A stretch of 64,000 nucleotides of DNA from assembly GCF_028683095.1 (NCBI RefSeq), contig NZ_JAJUBC010000013.1:62001-126000 (forward strand), in the 5' to 3' direction. Shown here one piece after another: positions 54,022 through 63,115 of this stretch (positions are counted from its first letter, which is position 1; each line of letters starts with the position of its first letter). Origin of the DNA: Enterovibrio gelatinilyticus (GTDB taxonomy: Bacteria > Pseudomonadota > Gammaproteobacteria > Enterobacterales > Vibrionaceae). A model generated the notes under the pieces. That model saw only the letters and a list, made by a program, of their open reading frames with translations. It made no database searches and was not told the DNA's origin. Position numbers and translations under genes: made by a program.

Positions 54022-54954
54022 CTAGAACGCGACGTTATTCGCCCCTTTCAGCGCCAACATCTTTCTTGCTTCTTCTGGCGTCGCGATGTCGAGCGAAAGC
54101 CCGCTAAGCACTTGCCGAATCATCGATACCTGAGTGGCATTTGACTCGGCCATACGACCGGGGCCAGCCCAAAGAGAATCCTCTAGTCCTACCCTCACAT
54201 TAGCCCCCATGGATGCACCCATAGTGGCGAGCGAGATCTGACTACGCCCCGCACCCAGAATTGACCAATGATATTCATCACCAAACAACCGATCAGCGGT
54301 CCTTTTCATGTGCATCAGATCTTCCGGATGTCCGCCAATCCCGCCTAACAGCCCAAAGACTGTCTGAACAAAGAAAGGGGGTTTTACGAGTCCACGGTCG
54401 ACAAAGTGCGCCAAGTTATAGAGGTGAGAAGTGTCATAACATTCAAATTCGAACCTTGTGCCATTATTGCCGCAAGTTTCCAATATGTACTCAATGTCGG
54501 AAAAGGTGTTTTTAAACACCAAGTCACGGCTGTTCTCTAGGTGTGCTTTCTCCCACTCATGATTGAAATCTTTAAACCGCTTCAACATCGGGTACAAACC
54601 AAAATTCATTGATCCCATGTTTAGCGAAGCCAATTCAGGCTGAAATTTCAGTGCGGGTTGTAATCGCTCCTGAACCGTCATGTGGGGGCTGCCGCCCGTT
54701 GTAATGTTAATGACCGCGTTGGTACTTTCTTTGATGTGTGGTAGAAACTTTTCAAACTCTGCGGGTTCTTGAGTCGGTCGCCCATCAATGGGGTCTCTGG
54801 CATGCAGGTGAAGCACTGCCGCACCCGCTTCCGCTGCTTCAATGGCAGATTTCGCAATGTCCTCTGCCGTCACGGGTAAATGAGGTGACATAGAGGGCGT
54901 ATGAATTGCACCTGTCACCGCACAAGTGATGATTACTTTGTTCGATTTAGCCAT
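54022..54954 (-). CDS. BKACE-family beta-keto acid cleavage enzyme
   Basis: A 310-aa TIM-barrel enzyme of the 3-keto-5-aminohexanoate cleavage (BKACE, DUF849) family, which reacts a beta-keto acid with acetyl-CoA to give acetoacetate and a new acyl-CoA. The zinc ligands are H49 and H51 in LHLHARDP, plus the late NVRVGLEDSLW segment with the Glu. ATG 54954 was chosen; the frame extends to a GTG at 54987. It follows an SDR gene by 36 bp on the same strand. Context suggests a sugar-acid-derived beta-keto acid. Confidence 0.9.
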   Translation of the reverse strand: MAKSNKVIITCAVTGAIHTPSMSPHLPVTAEDIAKSAIEAAEAGAAVLHLHARDPIDGRPTQEPAEFEKFLPHIKESTNAVINITTGGSPHMTVQERLQPALKFQPELASLNMGSMNFGLYPMLKRFKDFNHEWEKAHLENSRDLVFKNTFSDIEYILETCGNNGTRFEFECYDTSHLYNLAHFVDRGLVKPPFFVQTVFGLLGGIGGHPEDLMHMKRTADRLFGDEYHWSILGAGRSQISLATMGASMGANVRVGLEDSLWAGPGRMAESNATQVSMIRQVLSGLSLDIATPEEARKMLALKGANNVAF

Positions 54955-54990
54955 ATTATTTCTCACTAGGTTGGGAACACGATTCACGCG

Positions 54991-55779
54991 CTACAGCGAT
55001 TCAACATTTCCACACACGCTGATAGATTGTCCAGATATGTTGCCCCCAGCAGGCATACACAGAAACAGCGCCATGTCAGCGATGTCCTCTGCTGACACCA
55101 TTCGCCTTAGTGAAATTTGATCTAAGCTCTGCTGCCTAGTTTCTTCATAACTCGTTCCAGTAAGCTCAGCACGGGCGCGAATCACTCCCTCGATACGTGG
55201 ACCTTCGACGATGCCAGGCAAGATACTGTTTACCCGAATGCCATCAGGCCCCAACTCTTTGGCTAAACTCGCGGTCAGCCCAACTATTCCCCATTTCGCA
55301 GCGGCGTAGGGAGTGCGGTTGGCAAAGCCAAAACGGCCGGCTTGAGACGAGATATTAATGATCACACCATCACCTTGTTGTTTAAGGATTGGTGCCGCTA
55401 ACCGTGTACAGAGGTACTGACTGTTTAAGTTGATGTTGATCGTCTGATTCCACTGTTCTTCATCAATGTCTTCTATTGCCGCTGTTGGCCCTGCGATACC
55501 GGCGTTATTGATCAGCACATCAAGACCACCAAGATGGTGGATAGCGTCATTAAATAGCTGTTTAATTTGAGATGAGTCACTGACATCACAACGCGTCACC
55601 CCAAATTCTGGGCGCTCTTTCTGAACACGCACAAGCGCTTCTTCAGAAATGTCACAGACATGCACCTTGGCACCACTGTCAGAAAAACGTTCCGCCATGG
55701 CTCTTCCAATGCCAGAGGCACCAGCCGTGATCAAAACCCTTAGCCCCGGTTTTAACGTAAACCGCTCCTGAACTTTCAT
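54991..55779 (-). CDS. Short-chain dehydrogenase
   Basis: Classical SDR of 262 aa. It has AGASGIG (about 18-24) as the nucleotide loop, NNAG near 91, the active-site YAAAK in NRTPYAAAKWGIVG, and the end GQSISVCGN. It probably makes or uses the carbonyl compound cleaved by the BKACE gene downstream. AAGGAG precedes ATG 55779. A LacI-type palindrome lies 69 bp upstream of its start. Confidence 0.88.
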   Translation of the reverse strand: MKVQERFTLKPGLRVLITAGASGIGRAMAERFSDSGAKVHVCDISEEALVRVQKERPEFGVTRCDVSDSSQIKQLFNDAIHHLGGLDVLINNAGIAGPTAAIEDIDEEQWNQTININLNSQYLCTRLAAPILKQQGDGVIINISSQAGRFGFANRTPYAAAKWGIVGLTASLAKELGPDGIRVNSILPGIVEGPRIEGVIRARAELTGTSYEETRQQSLDQISLRRMVSAEDIADMALFLCMPAGGNISGQSISVCGNVESL

Positions 55780-55847
55780 GATTTACTCCTTGTGTGGCGT
55801 CACTGTTTTTCATGACAATCACGCCGGTTTAATCGCTTTCACGAAAA

Positions 55848-55861
55848 GGTAATCGTTTACC
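55848..55861. promoter_or_regulatory. LacI-family operator upstream of the SDR-BKACE genes
   Basis: GGTAATCGTTTACC is a near-perfect palindrome with a central CG. An identical copy is at 57231 and a close variant at 57012. It lies between the SDR gene and the end of the LacI gene, where it could control the SDR-BKACE operon. Confidence 0.75.
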
Positions 55862-55913
55862 CTATTCGTTTAAAAAAAACGGCGCAGAATGACGCCGAAT
55901 TTTTCTTTTGGTA

Positions 55914-56933
55914 TTAAACCGAAGTTCTTTGTGTAACAGAAAATGGCAAAATCGTTTCCATTTCCTGTGAGCCTGATTCATTACCCCAAGTGCGTTCGAA
56001 CGCACTCACGACTGCAGCACCAAAACTGTCATAGGGTGCATGAATGGTACTCAACCAAGGCGCTAACCATTGATTAAGGGGATTGTCATCAAATCCGAAT
56101 AGCGCGATATCTTTAGGTATCTGTAGGCCCAGATCTTGGCAGCGTCGATAAGTCCCGTAGGCAATCGGATCGTTTCCGCAAAATATTGCTCTTGGAAAAG
56201 ACTTGTCTGAGCCTGTCAGCAAAGATGAAGCGGCAGAGTAACCTGATTCAATGGTGAGCTTCGCTTCGCGTACCCATTCTGGTCGTATTTGAATCCCTTC
56301 TTGCGATAGCCTATCAACGTAGCCTTGATAGCGATCCTGCTGCGCTGGCGAGTGCAATGGTCCATGAATCGCGGCACATTCAGTGTACCCTTGATTGATA
56401 AACTGCTCGGCGACACAGGCTCCAGCCGCATAGTTGTCTATTCCTACAAAGGGAGCCATCAAACCTTTCGGCGCTTTACGGTTAATAAAGACAACAGGAA
56501 ATCCGCTGTTTACCATTTTTTCAAGTTCAGGACTGGGCACAGCCCCGAGTAAGGCCACCCCACTGACCAATAGCGAGCGCATCTCTGTTAAATAGAGATC
56601 TTGTGTGTCTGCGTCTTCATCTGAGTTACACAGAATCATCGAGTAACCTTTTTGGCGAAGTGCTGACTCGACGGATGTAGCTACCGCAGCGTAAAACGCA
56701 TTATTCGCGTCTGGTATCACCATCGCGATTAAATGGGACTTGTTGCGGCGCAGTGCTCTACCTACGCCAGAAGGCTGGTAATTCAGTTCTGCAATCGCAG
56801 CTTTTACTTTACGCACAGTGTCGGGCGAGGCTTTTTTCGCCACGCCATTAATTATCCTCGACACGGTGGCAACAGACACACCGGCAAGGTTTGCAACATC
56901 TGTGATTTTCGCTTTTTTGGCCTTGTCTGCCAC
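55914..56933 (-). CDS. LacI-family transcriptional regulator
   Basis: A 339-aa regulator: LacI HTH (KITDVANLAGVSVATVSRIINGVAKKASPDTVRKVKAAIAELNYQPSGVGRALR) with hinge, then a periplasmic-binding-like sensor domain. It is divergent from the TRAP operon and upstream of the SDR-BKACE genes on its own strand. Matching palindromes precede both sets, so it probably controls the whole island in response to a sugar acid. The start is GTG 56933 with AGGA 10 bases before it. Confidence 0.9.
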   Translation of the reverse strand: MADKAKKAKITDVANLAGVSVATVSRIINGVAKKASPDTVRKVKAAIAELNYQPSGVGRALRRNKSHLIAMVIPDANNAFYAAVATSVESALRQKGYSMILCNSDEDADTQDLYLTEMRSLLVSGVALLGAVPSPELEKMVNSGFPVVFINRKAPKGLMAPFVGIDNYAAGACVAEQFINQGYTECAAIHGPLHSPAQQDRYQGYVDRLSQEGIQIRPEWVREAKLTIESGYSAASSLLTGSDKSFPRAIFCGNDPIAYGTYRRCQDLGLQIPKDIALFGFDDNPLNQWLAPWLSTIHAPYDSFGAAVVSAFERTWGNESGSQEMETILPFSVTQRTSV

Positions 56934-57011
56934 TCTATTTTCCTATCTCTAATTGTGCCGATTATCCACTCACATCTACCAGTATTGTGAAAGTCAGGTG
57001 AACACATGAAG

Positions 57012-57026
57012 GGTAATCGATTTACC
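57012..57026. promoter_or_regulatory. LacI-family operator, variant
   Basis: GGTAATCGATTTACC, 15 bp, has the same GGTAA/TTACC arms with one extra central base. It lies 79 bp upstream of the LacI gene start and may serve autoregulation. Confidence 0.7.
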
Positions 57027-57230
57027 TAAAATAGTGGCTATGACGTACATCTTTGTCAAGCAACATAACATACATTCAGCACCTGAATGTCGCAATTCAA
57101 TTCTTTTAAATAAAATATATTTGTTAAATAACAATTATTTAAGTTAATAAAATTACAGAATGGCTGACGTTGTCTCAGCACAACTACAATTGCAATGTTG
57201 ACAAATTGTTAATCAATCAGCAGACTTTTA

Positions 57231-57244
57231 GGTAATCGTTTACC
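57231..57244. promoter_or_regulatory. LacI-family operator at the TRAP promoter
   Basis: GGTAATCGTTTACC, identical to the copy at 55848, lies 47 bp before the TRAP binding-protein start and 27 bp after a TTGACA hexamer. Confidence 0.78.
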
Positions 57245-57291
57245 CTGTTTTTATTTCCATAATGTAACGCTAAAACGTTTGGAGAAAACGC

Positions 57292-58329
57292 ATGAAGAAA
57301 CTATTGATGAAAAGCATGGTTGCTGTTTCTGCGATTGCTGTACTAGCAAGTGGAGCCGCGTCTGCCAAAGAGTTAGATGTTCACTTGAGTATCCCTAAAG
57401 ACCTCGTTTTTTTAAGTGACAGTACAAAACTCATGGATAAAACGTTGAGAGATATGTCGGGTGGGAAAATGGGTTTTAAACTCTATGGTGCAGGTGAACT
57501 CGTTCCTGCAGGAGAGATCCTTGAAAGCGTCGGCTCAGGCGCAATTCCAGCAGGTTGGACATTCCTCGGTCAATGGGGTGGACAAGTTCCGGTCGCTAAA
57601 ATTGCTGCAACCCCATTTGGCGCTGACCCAAGTGTTTTAGCTTCATGGCTACACCTTGGTGGCGGCCTTGAAATCATCCAACGTGGTTTTGATAAGCTGA
57701 ATGTCAAAGTACTCGCATGCCACGTGACAAACCCAGAGCCAGGCGGTTGGTTTAATAAAGAAATCAATTCCATCAAAGATTTTAACGGGTTGAAAATGCG
57801 TATGGCCGGTGTCGGTGCCCGCGTACTGAATGAACTCGGTGCCTCTGCACAGTATTTACCTGCTGGCGAAATCTATCTGGCATTGGAACGCGGACGTATC
57901 GACGCGACCGAGTTTTCCCTCCCAATCATTGATAAGCAACTGGGCTTTAATAAAATTGCCAAGTTTTACTACTACCCAGGTTGGCATCAGCCAGCCAGTG
58001 TCGACACGTTACTGATCAACATGGATGTGTGGAAAAGCTACTCCAAACAGGAGCAAGCAATGATGGAAGCTGCGTGTCAGACCAGCCTAATGTGGACGCT
58101 GAACGCAGCACCTCCGGCACAAACACCTCAAATCGAAGCGTTTGAGGCGACGGGAACTGTTGTAAAACGATTCCCTGATCCGGTATTGGCGGAACTCCGC
58201 ACGGTTGCAGAAGCAGTGTTGGAAGAAGAAGCGGCAAAAGACGCACTGTATGGCGAAGCCTATCAGTCGATGAAAGCCTACGCTTCTGCAGCGGACCGCT
58301 GGAACTCGCTTCAATCAATCCCTAAATAA
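57292..58329 (+). CDS. TRAP transporter substrate-binding protein (DctP family)
   Basis: Periplasmic binding protein of a TRAP importer, 345 aa. A signal peptide covers residues 1-25 (ending ASA before K). The family core FNGLKMRMAGVGARVLNELGASAQYLPAGEIYLALERGRIDATEF contains the conserved Arg that binds the carboxylate of the ligand, so an organic or sugar acid is the likely substrate. GGAG precedes ATG 57292. It is the first gene of the operon with dctQ- and dctM-like genes. Confidence 0.93.
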   Translation: MKKLLMKSMVAVSAIAVLASGAASAKELDVHLSIPKDLVFLSDSTKLMDKTLRDMSGGKMGFKLYGAGELVPAGEILESVGSGAIPAGWTFLGQWGGQVPVAKIAATPFGADPSVLASWLHLGGGLEIIQRGFDKLNVKVLACHVTNPEPGGWFNKEINSIKDFNGLKMRMAGVGARVLNELGASAQYLPAGEIYLALERGRIDATEFSLPIIDKQLGFNKIAKFYYYPGWHQPASVDTLLINMDVWKSYSKQEQAMMEAACQTSLMWTLNAAPPAQTPQIEAFEATGTVVKRFPDPVLAELRTVAEAVLEEEAAKDALYGEAYQSMKAYASAADRWNSLQSIPK

Positions 58330-58344
58330 AGCAGGTTGGCAGTA

Positions 58345-58935
58345 ATGAGTGATGAATTAAAAACTCATGACAGCCAGCGCGGTATCACCCAAACAGTCCT
58401 GAAAGGGATTGTTTGGGTGAGTGAAATCGCAGCGTGGCTCATTATCCCGATAGTCTTCCTTGTGGGCCTTTCAGTTTTGGCCTCCCTTCTAGACATTGGC
58501 AAAATTGCTGAATGGAAGGACGACATCCTACTCTTTGGCTCGCGATTGACGTCAGCAAGTCTTGGTGATCTTCAATGGCACCTGTTTGGTCTTATGCTGA
58601 TGCTAACCATTGCAGGTGGACTGGTGACAGATTCTCATGTCAGAGTCGATTTTATCCGCCAGAATATGTCTAGCCGAACCAAACGTATCGTAGACACGAT
58701 TGGGCACATCATTTTTCTTCTCCCGTTTTGCTATGTCGTTGTTGATCTTGGCATAGACTCCACGGCTCGCGCATTAAGGATTGATGAAGGGTCAGACTAT
58801 GACGGTTTATATGACCGGTTTTTAATTAAATCAACCATCCCAATTGGCTTTGCTTTATTAATGGCCGCAGGTGTTTTCCTTATCATCAAGAACATTAAGC
58901 GTTTAATTAAACCCAACCAGAGTGAGGGTAAATAA
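58345..58935 (+). CDS. TRAP transporter small permease (DctQ-like)
   Basis: Small membrane subunit of the TRAP importer, 196 aa, with four hydrophobic segments. The family motif WHLFGLMLMLTIAGGLVTDSHVRVDFIRQNMSSRTKRIVD is clear. ATG 58345 was chosen; a TTG at 58336 is in frame but lacks a better site. It ends one base before the large subunit starts. Confidence 0.9.
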   Translation: MSDELKTHDSQRGITQTVLKGIVWVSEIAAWLIIPIVFLVGLSVLASLLDIGKIAEWKDDILLFGSRLTSASLGDLQWHLFGLMLMLTIAGGLVTDSHVRVDFIRQNMSSRTKRIVDTIGHIIFLLPFCYVVVDLGIDSTARALRIDEGSDYDGLYDRFLIKSTIPIGFALLMAAGVFLIIKNIKRLIKPNQSEGK

Positions 58936-60273
58936 ATGGAATATATCCTCCCGCTATCCATGGTTATTTGTTTAATGATGGGTATTTTTGTTGGCTATCC
59001 TGTTGCCTTTGTTCTTGGTGGCGTTGGCGTTGTTTTTGCCTTTGTCGGAGATTTACCATATGCATTTCTCGGCATCGGTGTGTCACGTATTTATGCCGGT
59101 GTTATTTCCAACTGGCTTCTTCTCGCTGTTCCCCTTTTTGTTTTCATGGGCACGTTATTAGATAAATCAGGGCTTGCTGAAAACCTTCTTTATTCATTGG
59201 AACGCCTTTTAGGGGGTCGCCGAGGTGGGTTAGCAATATCCGTGGCGTTACTTGGCATCATTATGGCGGCAAGTACGGGTATTGTGGGGGCATCCGTCGT
59301 TATGCTGGGTGTGCTAGCCTTGCCGGTCATGTTGAAAGAGAAATATGACCCCAAGCTCGCCGTCGGGACGATTGCCGCATCCGGCACCTTGGGGATATTA
59401 ATTCCGCCCTCCATCATGTTGGTGCTTGTGGGCGATATCCTACAAATATCAGTAGGAGATCTCTTTCTTGCTGCTGTCTTCCCCGGCATGTTGCTTGGCG
59501 GGCTCTATATCGGATACATCATTTTCATTTCCATTATCAAACCCGATGTCGCACCCGCTGTGAAGAAAAGGGAAAACGAAGGTTCGCTATTCCTTGCTTT
59601 ATGTCGAGACCTCTTTGCGCCTTTGGCGCTCATCCTGACCGTTCTTGGCACCATTGCTACGGGAGTTGCAACGCCAACAGAAGCGGCAGGCCTCGGGGTG
59701 ATTTGTGCAATTATCCTTGCTGCTATAAACCGAAAACTCACGTATCAAAATCTGAAGACATGTGTTCTCGAAACAGGAAGGACATCAGGGATGATTTTGG
59801 CCGTTCTTGTTGGTGCGACGCTGTTCAGCATGGTTTTTAAAGGGCTTAAAGGCAATGGAATGATTGAAGCTGCCATCTTTTCATTCGATTTTGGCCCATA
59901 CGGAACCCTTTTACTTTTGTTGGGAATCATATTTGTTCTGGGCTTTTTCCTTGAATGGGTAGAAATCAGCTTCATTGTGCTCCCGCTTTTCGCCCCGATT
60001 ATTGCCAATATGGATTTTGGTCTTGGCCTAACACCCGAACAACAATTGCTATGGTTTGCGATGTTGGTGGCGATTAATCTTCAAACCAGTTTTCTCACAC
60101 CACCTTTTGGCTACGCATTGTTTTATATAAAGGGTGTCGCTAAAGGCATCAATATTAAAACAATATATCGGGCCATTATTCCCTTTGTCATCATTCAGGT
60201 TTTGGGTTTGGCTATTGCATTAATTTGGCCGCAACTCACTCTATGGTTACCTCTTACGATCTTGGGTGAATGA
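58936..60273 (+). CDS. TRAP transporter large permease (DctM-like)
   Basis: Large membrane subunit of the TRAP importer, 445 aa, with about twelve hydrophobic segments, coupling uptake to a Na+ or H+ gradient. Typical motifs are PLFVFMGTLLDKSGLAENLL, AASGTLGILIPPSIMLVLVGDI and ATPTEAAGLGVI. Its start directly follows the dctQ stop. Together with the binding protein it forms a complete TRAP system. Confidence 0.93.
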   Translation: MEYILPLSMVICLMMGIFVGYPVAFVLGGVGVVFAFVGDLPYAFLGIGVSRIYAGVISNWLLLAVPLFVFMGTLLDKSGLAENLLYSLERLLGGRRGGLAISVALLGIIMAASTGIVGASVVMLGVLALPVMLKEKYDPKLAVGTIAASGTLGILIPPSIMLVLVGDILQISVGDLFLAAVFPGMLLGGLYIGYIIFISIIKPDVAPAVKKRENEGSLFLALCRDLFAPLALILTVLGTIATGVATPTEAAGLGVICAIILAAINRKLTYQNLKTCVLETGRTSGMILAVLVGATLFSMVFKGLKGNGMIEAAIFSFDFGPYGTLLLLLGIIFVLGFFLEWVEISFIVLPLFAPIIANMDFGLGLTPEQQLLWFAMLVAINLQTSFLTPPFGYALFYIKGVAKGINIKTIYRAIIPFVIIQVLGLAIALIWPQLTLWLPLTILGE

Positions 60274-60359
60274 CATTATTTAACCCTAACAGTGAGACAT
60301 TCTATTTTGAATGATTTATCTCACAACCAATTAAAGCAGATACTGAAAAGAGAATATTC

Positions 60360-61283
60360 ATGTTTAAAGTCACCGTAATTGGTTCCGGGCTCATTGGCTC
60401 CTCATGGGCTATCGCATTTGCTAATGCTGGCTATGACGTTCATATATATGACAGAGATGACACATCCTTTGCGAACTCTGAGCGTTATATCCGACAAGAG
60501 CTTGCATCGTTAAACACAAGTGCGAATGCGGATGAGGTCATTCAACGAATCAAGTACACCGCATCGCTGGCTGAAGCGTTAAATGGCGCAGGTTATGTTC
60601 AAGAGTCGATTTTTGAAACACTGGAGGCCAAACAAGAGATTTTCTCGGCTATGGATAGCTTGGTGGATGACGATGTCATTCTTGCCAGCTCGTCATCCAG
60701 CATTCCCTGTTCGGCATTTTCTGAAGCGTTAAGCCACAGAGCGCAGTGCCTTATCGCGCACCCTGTTAACCCCCCGCACTTGATCCCTTTAGTTGAAATG
60801 GTGCCTGCCCCTTGGACAGATCCAAATGTCACGGAAAAAGCCACGGCGCTAATGGACGACATTGGTCAAACCCCTGTGGTGGTGAGCAAAGAAATAGAAG
60901 GCTTTATTTTGAACCGACTGCAAGGCGCGCTGCTCAATGAAGCATGGTGGCTATACCAAGAAGGTTATGCGTCCGTCGACGTCATTGATAAGTGCATAAG
61001 CGACGGGCTGAGTCATCGCTGGGCATTCATGGGGCCATTTCAAACGATTTCTCACAATGCGCCAGGGGGATTGGTTGATTACGCGGAAAGGTTCAGAGGC
61101 TTTAACTTCGGTATCGCTCAAAGTCGTTCCAACCCAACTAAGTGGGATCTTAACGCTGCTAAAAATGCCGCTGCCGAGGTAGATGCGCTTGAGAAAGGGA
61201 TGGGATTGAAGGATGCGGTTGCGTGGAGAAACGACATGCTTCGTTCATTTAAACAATGGAAATCTAACGGCTCTGAAAGCTAG
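60360..61283 (+). CDS. 3-hydroxyacyl-CoA dehydrogenase-like enzyme (lambda-crystallin/L-gulonate 3-dehydrogenase type)
   Basis: NAD-dependent dehydrogenase of 307 aa. The nucleotide loop is VIGSGLIGSSWA (5-16), the catalytic His is in AHPVNPPHLIPLVE, and the motif GFILNRLQGALLNEAWWL is usual. It resembles lambda-crystallin and L-gulonate 3-dehydrogenases, which oxidise the 3-hydroxyl of sugar acids to a beta-keto acid, rather than the fatty-acid enzymes. Such a product is the type of substrate used by the BKACE enzyme in the same island. A carnitine dehydrogenase-like role is possible but less supported by context. Confidence 0.85.
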   Translation: MFKVTVIGSGLIGSSWAIAFANAGYDVHIYDRDDTSFANSERYIRQELASLNTSANADEVIQRIKYTASLAEALNGAGYVQESIFETLEAKQEIFSAMDSLVDDDVILASSSSSIPCSAFSEALSHRAQCLIAHPVNPPHLIPLVEMVPAPWTDPNVTEKATALMDDIGQTPVVVSKEIEGFILNRLQGALLNEAWWLYQEGYASVDVIDKCISDGLSHRWAFMGPFQTISHNAPGGLVDYAERFRGFNFGIAQSRSNPTKWDLNAAKNAAAEVDALEKGMGLKDAVAWRNDMLRSFKQWKSNGSES

Positions 61284-61313
61284 AGCGTTCGTTTGGGAAA
61301 AGGGAAAGTCGCT

Positions 61314-62849
61314 ATGAGCAACCCATCAATAAAGAAAGTCGCACTCCTCAATGAAAAAGACAGTGTCGCACTGGCACTTGAAGATATTCCTGCCGGATCC
61401 CGCATCTCGGTAGGCGATCTGGTTGTAACAAACGGCATCCCAAGAGGTCACAAGGTGGCGATTAATGCCCACAGCGAGGGTGATGAAATCACCAAATATG
61501 CGCAGGTGATTGGGTTTGCCAAAACGGCTATTTCGGCAGGGGATCATGTCCACAGCCATAATTGTGGCATAGAAGATGTTGAACGGGATTACGATTTCTG
61601 CAGTGATGCCAATCGGTTTACGCCTGATTTGAGTCAGGCTGACCGCACCTTTATGGGCTTTAAGCGTAGGTCTGGAAAAGTGGGAACCCGTAACTACATT
61701 GGTATCCTGACCAGCGTGAACTGCTCAGCTACCGTGGCAAAACTGATCGCCGAAGCAGTAAAGGAAAGCGGCATCCTCAAGAATTATCCCAATATTGATG
61801 GCGTCGTGCCGCTCGTGCATGGTGCAGGTTGCTGCATCAAATCTGATGGCGAGGGATACCATAACCTTCAACGCACATTTATGGGTTACGCTTGCCACCC
61901 CAATTTCGCATCCGTGCTCATGGTGGGATTAGGCTGCGAAGTCATGCAAATCTCTCGAATGGTCGAAGAAACGGGCATCGTTGAAGGCGAAGGATTTCGA
62001 AAACTCATCATTCAAGATGAAGGTGGGACACGCAAAACGATCCAAGCTGGCGTCGAGCTCATCAAAGCTATGCTGCTCACCGCCAATGAGTGCAAGCGAA
62101 CAGAGCAGCCAGTATCAGAGCTCACTATCGCACTCCAGTGCGGAGGTTCTGATGGTTATTCGGGGATCACTGCCAATCCTGCATTGGGTGTCGCTGCTGA
62201 TCTGTTGGTGAGCGCAGGCGGGACGGTAGTGCTTTCTGAAACCCCTGAAGTGTATGGCGCGGAACACCTGCTCACAAAGCGAGCCGCAACGCTAGAAGCT
62301 GGGCAAAAGTTGGTAGAGAGGATCAAGTGGTGGGAAAACTATGCTGCTAAAAACGGTGGGGAAATGGACAACAACCCAACGCCCGGCAACAAAGCGGGCG
62401 GATTAACCACCATTTTCGAAAAATCATTGGGTGCTATCGCCAAAGCAGGAACCTCTCCGTTGATGGGTGTGTACTTATACTCAGAAAAAATTGATAAGAA
62501 AGGCTTTGTCCTTATGGATGGACCTGGTTATGACCCGTGCGCCATCACGGGACAAGTCGCCTCTGGATCAACACTGATTTGCTTTACCACAGGACGTGGC
62601 TCGGTATTTGGCTACAAGCCCGCACCTTCGATCAAGCTAGCCACTAACTCCAACCTCTACGAAAAAATGGAAGAGGATATGGATATCAACTGCGGTGACA
62701 TCATCGATGAAGGCGTTTCCTTGCAAGATAAAGGAAAGGAAGTCTTTGACCTGATCATTGCCGTCGCTTCTGGGGATGCGTCCAAAAGCGAGCAGAATGG
62801 GCTGGGTGATCATGAATTTGTTCCTTGGCAACTTGGAGCACAAATGTAG
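61314..62849 (+). CDS. Altronate/galactarate dehydratase family protein (UxaA-like)
   Basis: A 511-aa dehydratase with the N-terminal SAF domain (about 1-95, ISVGDLVVTNGIPRGHKVAI) and the C-terminal dehydratase part (VGTRNYIGILTSVNCSATVAKLIAEA, and ALQCGGSDGYSGITANPALGVAADLLVSAGG). These match altronate dehydratase UxaA and galactarate dehydratase, which remove water from sugar acids to give 2-keto-3-deoxy acids. ATG 61314 was chosen because AGGGAAA lies before it. It is the last gene of the TRAP operon and ends before a terminator. Confidence 0.9.
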   Translation: MSNPSIKKVALLNEKDSVALALEDIPAGSRISVGDLVVTNGIPRGHKVAINAHSEGDEITKYAQVIGFAKTAISAGDHVHSHNCGIEDVERDYDFCSDANRFTPDLSQADRTFMGFKRRSGKVGTRNYIGILTSVNCSATVAKLIAEAVKESGILKNYPNIDGVVPLVHGAGCCIKSDGEGYHNLQRTFMGYACHPNFASVLMVGLGCEVMQISRMVEETGIVEGEGFRKLIIQDEGGTRKTIQAGVELIKAMLLTANECKRTEQPVSELTIALQCGGSDGYSGITANPALGVAADLLVSAGGTVVLSETPEVYGAEHLLTKRAATLEAGQKLVERIKWWENYAAKNGGEMDNNPTPGNKAGGLTTIFEKSLGAIAKAGTSPLMGVYLYSEKIDKKGFVLMDGPGYDPCAITGQVASGSTLICFTTGRGSVFGYKPAPSIKLATNSNLYEKMEEDMDINCGDIIDEGVSLQDKGKEVFDLIIAVASGDASKSEQNGLGDHEFVPWQLGAQM

Positions 62850-62883
62850 TCAGTTCCGTTAGATTTACAGTCTCTTTTCCACC

Positions 62884-62916
62884 GCGCTTTGGTTTCGTTG
62901 CCAAAGCGCATTTTTT
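62884..62916 (+). terminator. Rho-independent terminator of the sugar-acid operon
   Basis: 9-bp stem GCGCTTTGG/CCAAAGCGC with loop tttcgttg, followed by attttttgg, 34 bases after the dehydratase stop. Confidence 0.88.
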
Positions 62917-63115
62917 GGTTTATCCCGTATTCAATCGCCGTAGCATGTAAGGCCGACGAAATCGCGGGTAATGACCACCAACCATTCGAATAACTGCTAT
63001 CCCCCGTGATAACAACTCACTAAATCTGAAAACTGCCCGTGGCGCACGTGCAAAAGTTAACCGAATCTTTTACAAAGGGATTTAGCATATACCTAAACAG
63101 CCTCGGAGAGATTTC

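Larger units (their letters stand above)
56934..57291 (+). promoter_or_regulatory. Divergent control region of the LacI gene and TRAP operon
   Basis: 358 bp holding two LacI-type operators (57012-57026 and 57231-57244) and TTGACA at 57198-57203 as a possible -35 box. The AT-rich part 57100-57180 has no coding look. The downstream operator overlaps the expected start region of the TRAP promoter, consistent with repression. Confidence 0.65.

Noticed and set aside
60360-61283. Fatty-acid beta-oxidation 3-hydroxyacyl-CoA dehydrogenase
   Set aside because: No thiolase, acyl-CoA synthetase or enoyl hydratase nearby. The TRAP importer and UxaA-like dehydratase point to sugar acids.
54022-61283. Carnitine degradation operon (carnitine dehydrogenase plus BKACE)
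   Set aside because: Carnitine clusters share these two families, but no betainyl-CoA thioesterase or glycine-betaine genes are present, and a UxaA-like dehydratase and TRAP importer are.
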